Origin: Kosakonia cowanii JCM 10956 = DSM 18146
GTDB lineage: Bacteria; Pseudomonadota; Gammaproteobacteria; Enterobacterales; Enterobacteriaceae
Reading direction: 5' to 3'
DNA length: 64,000 nt
NCBI RefSeq assembly: GCF_001975225.1
Contig: NZ_CP019445.1
Location: 2,480,001 to 2,544,000, forward strand
The notes under the pieces were generated by a model. The model made no database searches. It was not told the DNA's origin and saw nothing but the letters and a program-made list of their open reading frames with translations. Made by a program: the position numbers and the translations under genes. Of this stretch, positions 1 through 7,973 are shown piece by piece (within the stretch, counting starts at the first letter, position 1; the number at the start of each line of letters is the position of its first letter).

Positions 1-1485
1 GCCGGATGGTTGAACCCTGGCAGACAACGCGCCGCGACCCTGTTTGCCATTGCCGAAAGCCCTTTTAACTTTCTGCCGCTATTTCTCGCTATCCTCTGCG
101 CGCGTAAATTTAAAGCCAATCTCTTTATTGCCGTCGCGATGGCGGGCGCTTCTCTTTCGCCGCTGGGCATGGGGATTTCGGCAGGCGGGCAGCAAGAGGC
201 TTTTTCAGGGCTACCGTTCAGGTTGATGAATAGTAGCGGTGCGGTGATCCCGGTTATAGTCGGCGTCTGGTTAATATCGCGCATTGAGCAGGTCATCGAG
301 CGCTATGTTGACGCGGCAAAACGCGCGATAGTGACGCCCTGTTTCCTGTTGCTGATTATTGTGCCCTTAATCGTACTGCTTCTCTTTCCTGTGGGAGTGA
401 GCATAAGCCAGGCAATTAGCGCGCTATTTAGCGCGCTTTATAACTTCAGCCCCATTTTTACCTGCGCGCTAATGGCGGCCGCCTGGCCGCTGCTGCTGAT
501 GTTAGGTCTGCACCAGGCATTTATTGTGCTTTTTATTAATGATATTTCGGTGATGGGGCAGAGTTTTTTGCTGGCGGCGTGCGGCCCGGCAATATTTGCC
601 TGCTCTGCTATGTTGCTGGCGGTCAATCTGCGTAGCCGTAACAGTAAATTGAAAGCGTTGACCCGCAGCGCAATTATTCCTTCGCTTTTCGGTCTCAGCG
701 AACCGGCTATTTATGGCGTAACGTTAAAACGTAAGAAAATGTTTTTATGCGTGCTGGTGGTGGCGGCTTTTGGCGGCGCAATGGTTGGCTACGGCAAAAA
801 TTCCGCTATCGCCATGGCAATGCCTGGGCTGCTGACAATCCCGGTTTTTTATGGCGAAGGCTTTATCACGTATATTCTTGCGTGCAGTCTCGCATTTGTA
901 GGCAGCCTGGGATTAATCCTGCTGACAGGGATTGAGGAGAGTTCGCTACCGGTGAACTGGGGCGAATCCCCGGACCGGGAAAATATAGCAGTCAGGCGTC
1001 CTCCACCTGCCGCGAAACCGGTTTCTGATATTACAGAGCAAATTATCGCCCCGGTTTCAGGTGAAGTGATCTCACTTGCCCAGGTCAATGATGGGGTCTT
1101 TTCTACTGGCAGCGTTGGGCCTGGTTTCGCAATTATTCCCGATGAAGGACGCGTTTATTCACCGGTGGATGGTTATATCGCCAGCACATATGCCAGCAGG
1201 CATGCAATACGCATCTGCTCGGACGCCGGGGCAGAGATCCTGATTCACGTCGGGATTAATACCGTACAGCTGGCGGGGAAATATTTTTGCGTCGAGGTAC
1301 AAACGGGAGAGGTGGTAAAACAGGGACAACTATTAATGACATTCGACCTGCTGGCTATTGCCGCTGAGGGTTATGACACGGTAACCCCCATCATCATCAC
1401 CAATAGCGAAGCCTGGCGCTCATTAGGTGCCAGCGAAAAACCGCGCTCGCGTAGCGGTGAGCGAAGCTCTGCATTATCGATATAA
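1..1485 (+). CDS. PTS beta-glucoside-type EIICA, 5' end cut by window
   Basis: Phosphotransferase-system sugar permease of the BglF/AscF class, which imports and phosphorylates beta-glucoside-type sugars at the inner membrane. The frame is open from base 1 (Ala-Gly-Trp precede the TTG at 10), so the real start and any EIIB domain lie outside the window. Visible are a multi-span EIIC domain (about residues 10-310, with the ESPFNFLPL and LFGLSEPAIYG signatures) and a C-terminal EIIA domain (about 345-470) with the phospho-accepting His in EILIHVGINT. The tail is short and Arg/Ser-rich. The substrate cannot be read from sequence. Its neighbour downstream encodes an H-NS family protein, which in E. 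coli silences bgl-type operons. No terminator is obvious directly after the stop. Confidence 0.85.
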   Translation, partial: AGWLNPGRQRAATLFAIAESPFNFLPLFLAILCARKFKANLFIAVAMAGASLSPLGMGISAGGQQEAFSGLPFRLMNSSGAVIPVIVGVWLISRIEQVIERYVDAAKRAIVTPCFLLLIIVPLIVLLLFPVGVSISQAISALFSALYNFSPIFTCALMAAAWPLLLMLGLHQAFIVLFINDISVMGQSFLLAACGPAIFACSAMLLAVNLRSRNSKLKALTRSAIIPSLFGLSEPAIYGVTLKRKKMFLCVLVVAAFGGAMVGYGKNSAIAMAMPGLLTIPVFYGEGFITYILACSLAFVGSLGLILLTGIEESSLPVNWGESPDRENIAVRRPPPAAKPVSDITEQIIAPVSGEVISLAQVNDGVFSTGSVGPGFAIIPDEGRVYSPVDGYIASTYASRHAIRICSDAGAEILIHVGINTVQLAGKYFCVEVQTGEVVKQGQLLMTFDLLAIAAEGYDTVTPIIITNSEAWRSLGASEKPRSRSGERSSALSI

Positions 1486-1598
1486 CGTTTTGACGGCAGG
1501 GATAGCGGAAGATCTACACAGGCGGTATTTATCACAACCCTGATAAAAGCTGGTGTGAAGCCGTATTTGCAAAGGAGATGAGGACGTTGCAGAGCAGA

Positions 1599-1627
1599 TA
1601 AAAAAGAGGGCGATATTATTATCGCCC
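1599..1627 (-). terminator. Rho-independent terminator of the H-NS family gene
   Basis: A 7-bp perfect stem (GGGCGAT / ATCGCCC) with a 6-nt AT loop is followed, reading the minus strand, by a run of T's. It begins 7 bases after the stop of the hns-like gene. Confidence 0.75.
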
Positions 1628-1633
1628 TGCCTT

Positions 1634-2038
1634 TTAGATGGAGAAGTCTTCCAGCTTTTTGCCTTCTTCCAGCGCCTTAGCGATGACTTTCGGCGTACGG
1701 CCCTGGCCGGTCCAGCTTTTTTCAGTACCGTCTTCGTCAATATACTTATATTTAGCAGGACGCGGTGCGCGAACAGATTTGGTTTTAGTCGCCTGACCTT
1801 TCAAAGAGGATAAAAGTTCGGTTGGGTCGATACCTTCATCCAGCAACTTCTGACGAAATGCCGCCAGTTTAGCTTCTTTCTCTTCCTGCTCTTTACGTAA
1901 AGAAGATTCTTCTTCGCGGCGTTCTTCTACAACCACGGACAATTTTTCAAGCATTTCTTCCAGCGTTTCGAGCGTAACTTCACGCGCCTGTACTCGCAGG
2001 GTGCGAATGTTATTTAACGATTTAAGTGCTTCTGACAT
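1634..2038 (-). CDS. H-NS/StpA family nucleoid protein
   Basis: A 134-residue nucleoid-associated protein that binds curved AT-rich DNA and silences genes. The N-terminal oligomerisation region starts [15 protein letters not shown], is helical and charged, and is followed by a linker. The C-terminal domain has the RPAKYKY start and the DNA-binding loop WTGQGRTPK. The start ATG at 2038 was chosen because the first residues match H-NS exactly and a GGAG lies just upstream; the longer open frame to 2224 is not needed. The N-terminus is H-NS-like, while the C-terminus ends DFSI without the extra Lys-Gln of E. coli H-NS, closer to StpA. It may be a paralogue rather than the principal hns, so I leave the symbol empty. 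Confidence 0.93.
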   Translation of the reverse strand: MSEALKSLNNIRTLRVQAREVTLETLEEMLEKLSVVVEERREEESSLRKEQEEKEAKLAAFRQKLLDEGIDPTELLSSLKGQATKTKSVRAPRPAKYKYIDEDGTEKSWTGQGRTPKVIAKALEEGKKLEDFSI

Positions 2039-2898
2039 GATGTCACTCCGTGTGCGGGTAAATGAAAATCGATCGGAATTAATTTTTAGTGATAAAGAGA
2101 TAAAAATCAACTTAGGATTATGTGTTTTATCAAATAGCGTGAGGAAATTGCAACCCTTGATGTTAGGTAGCTCTGTTGCACTAAGAAATTTAGTAAGATC
2201 GCGGCCTGATAAAGGCAGGGTCATTTAAGGGTTATTTTTAACTTAAGCCCTGGTTGAAGCTTAAGCAGTATTAAGAAAATAGCTTATAGGTTAGAAGGAC
2301 AGCGATTTCAGCGGCACTGTAGGATTACTTAAACATTGTGCGTGCGCTTTGTTCAACGACGTCGCAATAAGCGACAGAAAGTTTCACTTATATCCGCCGT
2401 AACTGAGAATATTCTCACTTAGCGGCAAAATCCCACTTTCAGATCTTTCTCCGCTGAGAAACAGCTCAGGTTAATGCGCAATAGACAGCACTAATACTTC
2501 ACGCTGCCAGACTGGTGTTATTTGCTCGCCGCCGTTTAATCATCATTGCAATAAAGATCGCTATATGATTGCACCGATGCTGAAAAAATTTCAGGTGATC
2601 TTCTGCCTTGCGCTGGCGGTTAAAAAATGACTCGCGGCAATAATAACCCTCTCTGCGGCAGGATAACGTCCTCCTGCGCATCGCGATATATGTGCTTTTA
2701 TCGCAAAATTGGAAAATTATTTTCAACTTAGCTTTCATAACGTTAACCAGACCATTGATTGCCTGAATATCGTTCAGCCTGCCGCTAACGGCACATCCCG
2801 CCAAAGACAAGCTATGGTAATTGGCTGACAGTTTCTTCTCTTTACTGCGCGCAAATGCTTGCAGTTGTGCAGTAAACGAAGCCGGAAAAGGATGAGAT
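2039..2898. other. 860-bp AT-rich intergenic region
   Basis: Long gap between the divergent hns-like gene and the flavin oxidoreductase. It is clearly more AT-rich than its surroundings. Small open frames exist (for example 2499-2906 minus) but have no recognisable composition, ribosome site or family resemblance. It presumably carries both promoters and may contain H-NS-bound DNA; I see no RNA gene or repeat in it. Confidence 0.5.
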
Positions 2899-3990
2899 AT
2901 GAGCAAATTATTTTCAGAAGTGACGCTTGGGCGTGTGACGCTCGATAACCGTATTGTGATCGCACCGATGTGTCAGTATTCGGCTGACGAAGGTAAAGCG
3001 ACCGCCTGGCATCGCATTCATCTCGGCAACCTGGCGCTCTCGGGAGCCGGTCTGCTGATTATTGAAGCGACCGCCGTTGAGCCGGAAGGGCGCATTTCGC
3101 CTGAGGATCTCGGGTTGTGGGACGATGCCACCGAAGAGGCGCTGCGCGTGGTGCTGGACGATATTCGCCGCTATTCACCGATCAAAATCGGTATCCAGCT
3201 CGGTCACGCCGGGCGTAAAGCCTCTACCAGCGCGCCGTGGCTGGGCGGTAAGCAGCTTTCGCTGGACGAGGGCGGGTGGCAGACACTCTCCGCGTCTGCG
3301 CAGGCATATGACGAAACAGAACGCCCACCGCACGCGATGAGCAAAGCGGATCTGGCGCGCGTAAAGCAGCGTTTCGTCGACAGCGCGCTGCGCGCGGTGG
3401 AGCTTGGCATTGAGGTGATCGAGATCCATGCGGCGCATGGCTATTTGCTGCATCAATTCCTCTCTCCGCTCTCTAATGAACGCGACGATGAATATGGCGG
3501 CAGCCTTGAAAACCGCCTGCGTTACACCGTGGAAGTGTTCCGCGCGGTGCGCGAAGCGGTCCCGTCTTCCGTTGTGGTCGGGCTCCGCCTGTCGGCTACC
3601 GACTGGGTGGAGGGGGGCTGGGATATCGAGCAATCCGCAGCGCTCACCGCGCAGATTGAAGCGGTCGGCGGCGACTATGTGCACGTCTCCAGCGGCGGAC
3701 TCTCTCCGTTACAGCAGATCAGCGTAAAAGCGGGTTACCAGGTGCCGTTTGCCAAAGCGCTGCGCGAGAGGACAAAGATGCCGGTTATTGCCGTAGGGCT
3801 GATCACCGAAGCAGAGCAGGCGGAAGCGGTTCTGCAACAAGGCGAGGCGGATCTGGTGGCGCTGGCACGCGGCATGCTTTATGACCCGCGCTGGCCGTGG
3901 CACGCAGCCGCAAAACTGGGTGGTGCCGTTAATATTGCGCCGCAGTATCAGCGCGCGGAGCCGCACGGTGTGAAAGGTACGGTGAAATAG
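2899..3990 (+). CDS. NADH:flavin oxidoreductase, YqjM-type old yellow enzyme
   Basis: A 363-residue FMN-dependent ene-reductase of the YqjM/xenobiotic reductase class (TIM barrel), reducing activated C=C bonds with NAD(P)H in the cytoplasm. Visible signatures are the N-terminal RIVIAPMCQYSA with the Cys/Tyr typical of the YqjM subclass, GIQLGHAGRKAS, the substrate-anion-binding His pair in EIHAAHGYLLHQFLSP, the GGSLENRLR FMN segment, and the LVALARGMLYDPRW phosphate-binding end. An AGGAT lies close before the ATG. The physiological substrate is not deducible. It appears to be a single-gene unit ended by a strong hairpin. Confidence 0.92.
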   Translation: MSKLFSEVTLGRVTLDNRIVIAPMCQYSADEGKATAWHRIHLGNLALSGAGLLIIEATAVEPEGRISPEDLGLWDDATEEALRVVLDDIRRYSPIKIGIQLGHAGRKASTSAPWLGGKQLSLDEGGWQTLSASAQAYDETERPPHAMSKADLARVKQRFVDSALRAVELGIEVIEIHAAHGYLLHQFLSPLSNERDDEYGGSLENRLRYTVEVFRAVREAVPSSVVVGLRLSATDWVEGGWDIEQSAALTAQIEAVGGDYVHVSSGGLSPLQQISVKAGYQVPFAKALRERTKMPVIAVGLITEAEQAEAVLQQGEADLVALARGMLYDPRWPWHAAAKLGGAVNIAPQYQRAEPHGVKGTVK

Positions 3991-3995
3991 AAACA

Positions 3996-4032
3996 AACAG
4001 GCGAGTTTGCCGCTGTGACAAACTCGCCTGTT
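3996..4032. terminator. Bidirectional hairpin between convergent genes
   Basis: A perfect 14-bp stem (AACAGGCGAGTTTG with its complement) and a 9-nt loop lie between the ends of the convergent oxidoreductase and small membrane protein genes. The T-tracts are weak on both sides, but position and stem strength fit a shared terminator. Confidence 0.7.
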
Positions 4033-4049
4033 GTGATTAATGGGCGTGG

Positions 4050-4247
4050 CTACACGCCTTTACTGATCAGTTCCGCGGCTTTGAGAAACACCTCTTCCTC
4101 AACGCCAATTCCCCGATCCCGCCCTTGCCGCTCAATTTCACGCACAATATTGTCCCGATTGAGAGGCTCGCGCGCCGCAACCAGGACAATCACCGCTGCA
4201 CCAATGGCTAATCCAATGAGTCCCGTGTGCTCATCATTGAACTTCAT
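4050..4247 (-). CDS. Small single-span membrane protein, unknown function
   Basis: A 65-residue protein I do not recognise. It has a short hydrophilic start (MKFNDEHTG), one hydrophobic helix (about residues 10-26, LIGLAIGAAVIVLVAA) and a charged tail rich in Arg and Glu ending in an AAELI segment. The ATG at 4247 is favoured over the longer open frame because GGAGGA lies at good distance before it and the extra N-terminal residues look non-coding. It sits just after the Gate-domain gene on the same strand (about 120 bp apart) and could share its transcript. Confidence 0.65.
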   Translation of the reverse strand: MKFNDEHTGLIGLAIGAAVIVLVAAREPLNRDNIVREIERQGRDRGIGVEEEVFLKAAELISKGV

Positions 4248-4364
4248 ACCCTGTCCTCCCTTCTTGCCCCTCCCAAAAATAGCACAACCTGCTTCATTTG
4301 TAGCCAGCCTGCCAGCAAGGGGCAAAAGAGGACGTTTTGAACTGCTCGCGTTTACGGGACAGGT

Positions 4365-5297
4365 TTAAAACAGCATCGCGTGCAGCAGCGTGCGCAGCAG
4401 AATACCCACAATCGCGCCCGCAAGCGCGAAGCGGAAGAGGCGTACAAAGCGGCTGGCGATACCGAGAAAAATCCCGATCCCCGGCAGATCGAGGGTTTGT
4501 ACCAGAAAGCCTGCCGAGGCGTTAATCTGCGCCGCTGTCAGTTGGCCGTGCTGCGCCATTTCGGATGCAACACCAAAGTAAGCAGTACCGCCGGCCAGAC
4601 ATTTGGTCAGTGTAAGCAACACGTAGACCGTTGAGATGTGAAAGAAAGACATCAGCGGCGTCAGTAGCGACGTCAGCGCTTCCACCACGCCCGCTGCTTT
4701 TAATATGCCGACCACCGTCAGCGACAGCAGCAGCATCGGCAGTGAGCCAAGCGATAAGCGAATCGCATCCGCCCCTGCACCGTTAATCACCGCAATCAGC
4801 CCGGCACGCGACTTCTCCTGCGCAAGCTCGCCCTCTTCGTCACGCAGCGTGGCGCTGGAGAGCCTGCGCCCGGCAAGGTAGTAGGTAAACGACGAAGCCG
4901 CCAGCCCGCCAATCAGCGAAATGCCAATCGCTGCGCCCCAGTGCAGACCAAAGGGGGTGAGAGGGTAGAAGACATTGGCCTGGCCCATGGCAAAAACCAT
5001 GGCCAGCGTCGCGGCGAGATGACGATCGGAGGTTCCGCGTCGCTCCATAATCGCCAGCGCGGCGAGCGGAGCAGCAAAGCTGACAAAGTTAAGCTGAATA
5101 AGGGCAAAAATGCCCATCCCGCTAATACCAAAAGGTTTGAGAGCCGGGGAGGTGAGACGGACAATCGCGTCCAGTACGCCCTTCTCCTCGAGGTACTTCA
5201 TAATGATGAGCATCACCACCATGATCGGCAGCAGGGTATAAAGGGCAACATCTACGGATACCCGACCCGCCGACATGATGATTTCGATGATATTCAT
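4365..5297 (-). CDS. Nucleoside-recognition (Gate) domain membrane protein
   Basis: A 310-residue polytopic inner-membrane protein with two related halves of the nucleoside-recognition/Gate type (SpmA/YjiH-like). Evidence is the repeated hydrophobic architecture and conserved-looking membrane motifs such as FALIQLNFVSFAAPLAAL, FAMGQANVFYPLTPFG and LTKCLAGGTAYFGVA. A cytoplasmic charged loop (about residues 145-165, RRLSSATLRDEEGELAQEKSR) separates the halves. The family is linked to transport of nucleosides or other small molecules, but substrates are mostly unproven. The ATG is preceded by GGAG-like bases. Confidence 0.7.
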   Translation of the reverse strand: MNIIEIIMSAGRVSVDVALYTLLPIMVVMLIIMKYLEEKGVLDAIVRLTSPALKPFGISGMGIFALIQLNFVSFAAPLAALAIMERRGTSDRHLAATLAMVFAMGQANVFYPLTPFGLHWGAAIGISLIGGLAASSFTYYLAGRRLSSATLRDEEGELAQEKSRAGLIAVINGAGADAIRLSLGSLPMLLLSLTVVGILKAAGVVEALTSLLTPLMSFFHISTVYVLLTLTKCLAGGTAYFGVASEMAQHGQLTAAQINASAGFLVQTLDLPGIGIFLGIASRFVRLFRFALAGAIVGILLRTLLHAMLF

Positions 5298-5427
5298 TAA
5301 CTGCTCCGGTGAACTTGCGTGCCCGGCATTCTACACCCGCCAAAAGGCGAGCAGGATCACAAATTAAAGTGGTTGAACGGCAAATGATGCGCTGTATTGA
5401 ATAACGCAGCCGGGAGACCTCTTAATA

Positions 5428-5526
5428 TTAAACGCCCGGTGTAGCGTAGCCGCCCACAATAAACCAGGTCAGAAATGCCACGGCGACAATAAATACCAGC
5501 ACGGGAAACGCGATACCAATTCTCAT
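5428..5526 (-). CDS. yoaK: YoaK-like 32-residue membrane protein
   Basis: A tiny gene too short for usual ORF calling. The peptide starts MRIGIAFPVLVF and ends FIVGGYATPGV. It has one hydrophobic helix and the Gly-Gly-Tyr-Ala-x-Pro-Gly end that I recognise from E. coli YoaK, also 32 residues. GAGG lies 6-9 bases before the ATG. YoaK is a known expressed small inner-membrane protein of unclear function. In E. coli a second small gene, yoaJ, lies beside it; I do not see one here. The match in length and at both ends makes chance unlikely. Confidence 0.85.
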   Translation of the reverse strand: MRIGIAFPVLVFIVAVAFLTWFIVGGYATPGV

Positions 5527-5644
5527 AAAGCCTCATTCAATTTTGCCAGCAGGGGGAGTGGAGGGCGCCGCATCGCCTGCGGCGGCACAACGTTAGCATA
5601 ATTGGCCGGATAAGGCGGATAAAAATAGGGGGCTTCGTCAGCCA

Positions 5645-6064
5645 TTAACGCGTCACGCCCGCATGTGTGGCGTGTTCACCGGCGGCAAAAAAGGTCTGGC
5701 GGCAGTAGAGTTGCAGCACTTTCTCTTCGGGGATCAGGTAGCCTTTACCCTCGACGCGCAGAATAAAATCCTCAGGCAGATGAAATGCCGCCAGTTTACG
5801 CTTCAGGTTATTCATCACCTGCCACAGCCGCTGGCTGGAGCAGCTCAGGCCATTGTTTTCCCACACCTGCGTTTGCAGCGTTCTGTCTGCCACCACGCGA
5901 CCGACGGCGTGCGTCAGCAGAAAGTGAAGCAGGTTTGCCATGGTAGTGCGTAAATAGTCAGCCTTACCCGGCGAAGCGTAGTTAATCAGGCGTTTTTTAA
6001 ACGGCAGATATTCCACCTCATGATCGTTGCCGAGGCGGTAGCCATATACCGAGAGTGATTCCAT
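5645..6064 (-). CDS. Winged-helix (CadC/OmpR-type) DNA-binding protein
   Basis: A 139-residue protein that looks like a stand-alone transcriptional-regulator C domain. The central part (about residues 35-115) has LLHFLLTHAVGRVVADRTLQTQVWE, then the recognition-helix-like SSQRLWQVMNNLKRKL, and then the beta-hairpin motif FILRVEGKGYLI typical of CadC-type winged helices. There is no receiver domain and no membrane helix, unlike CadC. It is followed by an open region and preceded on the same strand by the EAL-HDOD gene about 60 bp away, so the two may be co-expressed or functionally linked. The target is unknown. Confidence 0.7.
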   Translation of the reverse strand: MESLSVYGYRLGNDHEVEYLPFKKRLINYASPGKADYLRTTMANLLHFLLTHAVGRVVADRTLQTQVWENNGLSCSSQRLWQVMNNLKRKLAAFHLPEDFILRVEGKGYLIPEEKVLQLYCRQTFFAAGEHATHAGVTR

Positions 6065-6126
6065 CGTGTTCGTCCAAAGGGATGCGTTCTGCTAATTACA
6101 TCGGCCTTTTGACGCAGAAACTAAAA

Positions 6127-7362
6127 TTAGCGGCGGGTTGAGGGGATTGCCTGCGTCCATTCGGTTGCGGTTTTGACCAGCTCCGCCACCGTGCCGCGAT
6201 GAAAACCGAGGCGATGGCCCAGCGCGCTCACCTCTTCCCACTGATGGTTTTCATAAAGCTCAATCAGGCGCAAATAGGGATAGAGCGGCCCTTTTTGCGC
6301 TTTCAGCGCCATCATCACATTGTCGGAAATATCAATCTGGCCAATCAGATCGGCCATCGGCATTTCAAAAATGCTGTCGAGTTGCGAAAAAAGACCGACG
6401 ATAAAGGCATCATCCGCCGAGTGGCGCGTAATAGAGTGTGACGAGGCAAGCTCGCAGAATTTGGCACGGATCAGGCTCTGCTGATAGATCTCGCCAATCT
6501 CCTCTTTATTTACCGAGGTCAGGCAGGAGACCAGCACGAAGCGGCGCAGCTCATTGGCACCGAGATAAAAAATAATATCTTTTAACGACTGGCTGCGGAC
6601 GTTTTTAATTCCGCGCGCGTTAAAGACAATATTTTGCGCATAGCGCATCAGCTTGAAGGAGAGGGCGAGATCCTGTTTTAACAGCGCCTCAATGCGGGCA
6701 AAATCGGGCTTATCAGCATTCACCTCTTTCATTAGCCTGAGGGTGATTGCCTGGTTCTGGATCAGTTTATTCGCCGCATGGATCACCGGGCGGCTGAAGA
6801 AGTGGCCCTGAAAAAGGGTGCAGCCGAGGTTTTTGTAGCACTCATACTCCTGCTGGGTCTCCACCTTTTCAGCGAGAAACAGCGTGTCATGCAGTAAATG
6901 TGCTTTGCCCTTGATATAACCGCCGATCTCTTCCGGCGTATTATTGCGCACGTCGAATTTAATAATGTGAATAAAGGGCAGGAAGTCGTTCCATACATCA
7001 CCGAGCGCAAAATCATCCAGCGCAATGCGAAAACCCTGCGCGGAGAGTTTTTTGATGCTTTCAAGCAGCAGCGGCGTGGGCTCGGCGGTTTCGAGGATCT
7101 CAACGATCACCCGATCTTTCGGCAGCGTTTCCGCCATTCCCTGTACCAGCAGTTCATAGGGGAAGTTGACGAAAATCGCACTGTACTCTTTTAACCGCCC
7201 CAGCGGTGCGCCAAGAAACTGTTCAACAATAATTTGCGCAGTGGCGTACTCCGGTGTGACGTCAGGAAACCGGTTGGTCATACTGTCCCTGAACAGCAAC
7301 TCGTAGCCGACTGTGTTCATATTTGCATCAAAAATCGCCTGGCGGGCGACAAAAGAGAACAT
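6127..7362 (-). CDS. EAL-HDOD signalling protein (YuxH-like)
   Basis: A 411-residue protein with an N-terminal EAL-type domain (about 1-200) and a C-terminal HDOD domain (about 200-400). EAL landmarks are present but altered: GYELLFRD in place of the E-A-L core, LDDFALGD for the DDFGTG loop, IIKFDVR, and AEKVETQQEY. Loss of canonical residues suggests weak or no c-di-GMP hydrolysis; some relatives are nevertheless active. HDOD features include LSFKLMRYAQN and the long helical tail. The ATG at 7362 is preferred over the GTG at 7374 because GGAG sits 9 bases before it. Its role is probably in motility or biofilm signalling, by family. Confidence 0.85.
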   Translation of the reverse strand: MFSFVARQAIFDANMNTVGYELLFRDSMTNRFPDVTPEYATAQIIVEQFLGAPLGRLKEYSAIFVNFPYELLVQGMAETLPKDRVIVEILETAEPTPLLLESIKKLSAQGFRIALDDFALGDVWNDFLPFIHIIKFDVRNNTPEEIGGYIKGKAHLLHDTLFLAEKVETQQEYECYKNLGCTLFQGHFFSRPVIHAANKLIQNQAITLRLMKEVNADKPDFARIEALLKQDLALSFKLMRYAQNIVFNARGIKNVRSQSLKDIIFYLGANELRRFVLVSCLTSVNKEEIGEIYQQSLIRAKFCELASSHSITRHSADDAFIVGLFSQLDSIFEMPMADLIGQIDISDNVMMALKAQKGPLYPYLRLIELYENHQWEEVSALGHRLGFHRGTVAELVKTATEWTQAIPSTRR

Positions 7363-7918
7363 TCGATACTCCACTCACAGATGCCTGCAAATTATAGAAA
7401 CGTCGGTGGCGCGCAAACCTGAACCGGGCGAACCTTTGCTATTTTTCCAGCGCCTGAAAGGCAAGCCTGGACGAAAACCGCAAAGACGCAAGTCGGATAG
7501 GGGAAAGGCGGTATCTTTTGTAAACTTCTGCAGAATTTAAGTCAAATTCCGCAGTGCAAAATAATATCTGCTGCTGCATTTTCAGGCAACTAAAGCAAAA
7601 AGTAAGCACACTTGCGGCGATCGTGCTGAGAGAGAGGCTTTAGCCGGGCCATCATTATTACGCCGGTAAACAGGTTGACGACTGAGTGAAAAAACGTCGT
7701 GACGCTCATCACACCAGGAGATGAACAGCAGCAAGAAAGTATGATCGATATCATATATTCACGTACAGGTATTATTTTCCTCTTGTTAGGAATTTTCCGA
7801 TGGCTTATTGTGAATTCACCCCAGCAAAGAGCTAACACCACCTCAGAGTGAGTGCCGGAGATAAGCGCCGGGCGGGGTATAACAGTGTCAGATATTCAAC
7901 ATCCAGGTAATCAGTAAT
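7363..7918. other. Intergenic region where entD would be expected
   Basis: About 600 bases between fepA and the EAL-HDOD gene. It must hold the promoter of the EAL-HDOD gene. Small open frames (for example 7590-7841 minus) show no family features. E. coli carries entD immediately downstream of fepA; no phosphopantetheinyl transferase motif is visible here on either strand. Confidence 0.5.
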
Positions 7919-7950
7919 AAAAGGCCCCGCCAGCAATGACGGGGCCTTCT
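7919..7950 (-). terminator. Terminator of fepA
   Basis: A perfect 9-bp GC-rich stem (AAGGCCCCG with its complement) and a 10-nt loop, followed on the minus strand by T-rich sequence. It lies about 25 bases after the fepA stop. Confidence 0.8.
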
Positions 7951-7973
7951 CTTTGTAGCCGCTCAGGCTCTCA

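Noticed and set aside
2499..2906. 135-residue open frame on the minus strand upstream of the oxidoreductase
   Set aside because: No ribosome site, no recognisable domain and composition like random AT-rich sequence; it also overlaps the oxidoreductase start.
7590..7841. 83-residue minus-strand frame downstream of the EAL-HDOD gene, possible entD remnant
   Set aside because: No phosphopantetheinyl transferase motif and no family similarity that I can see.
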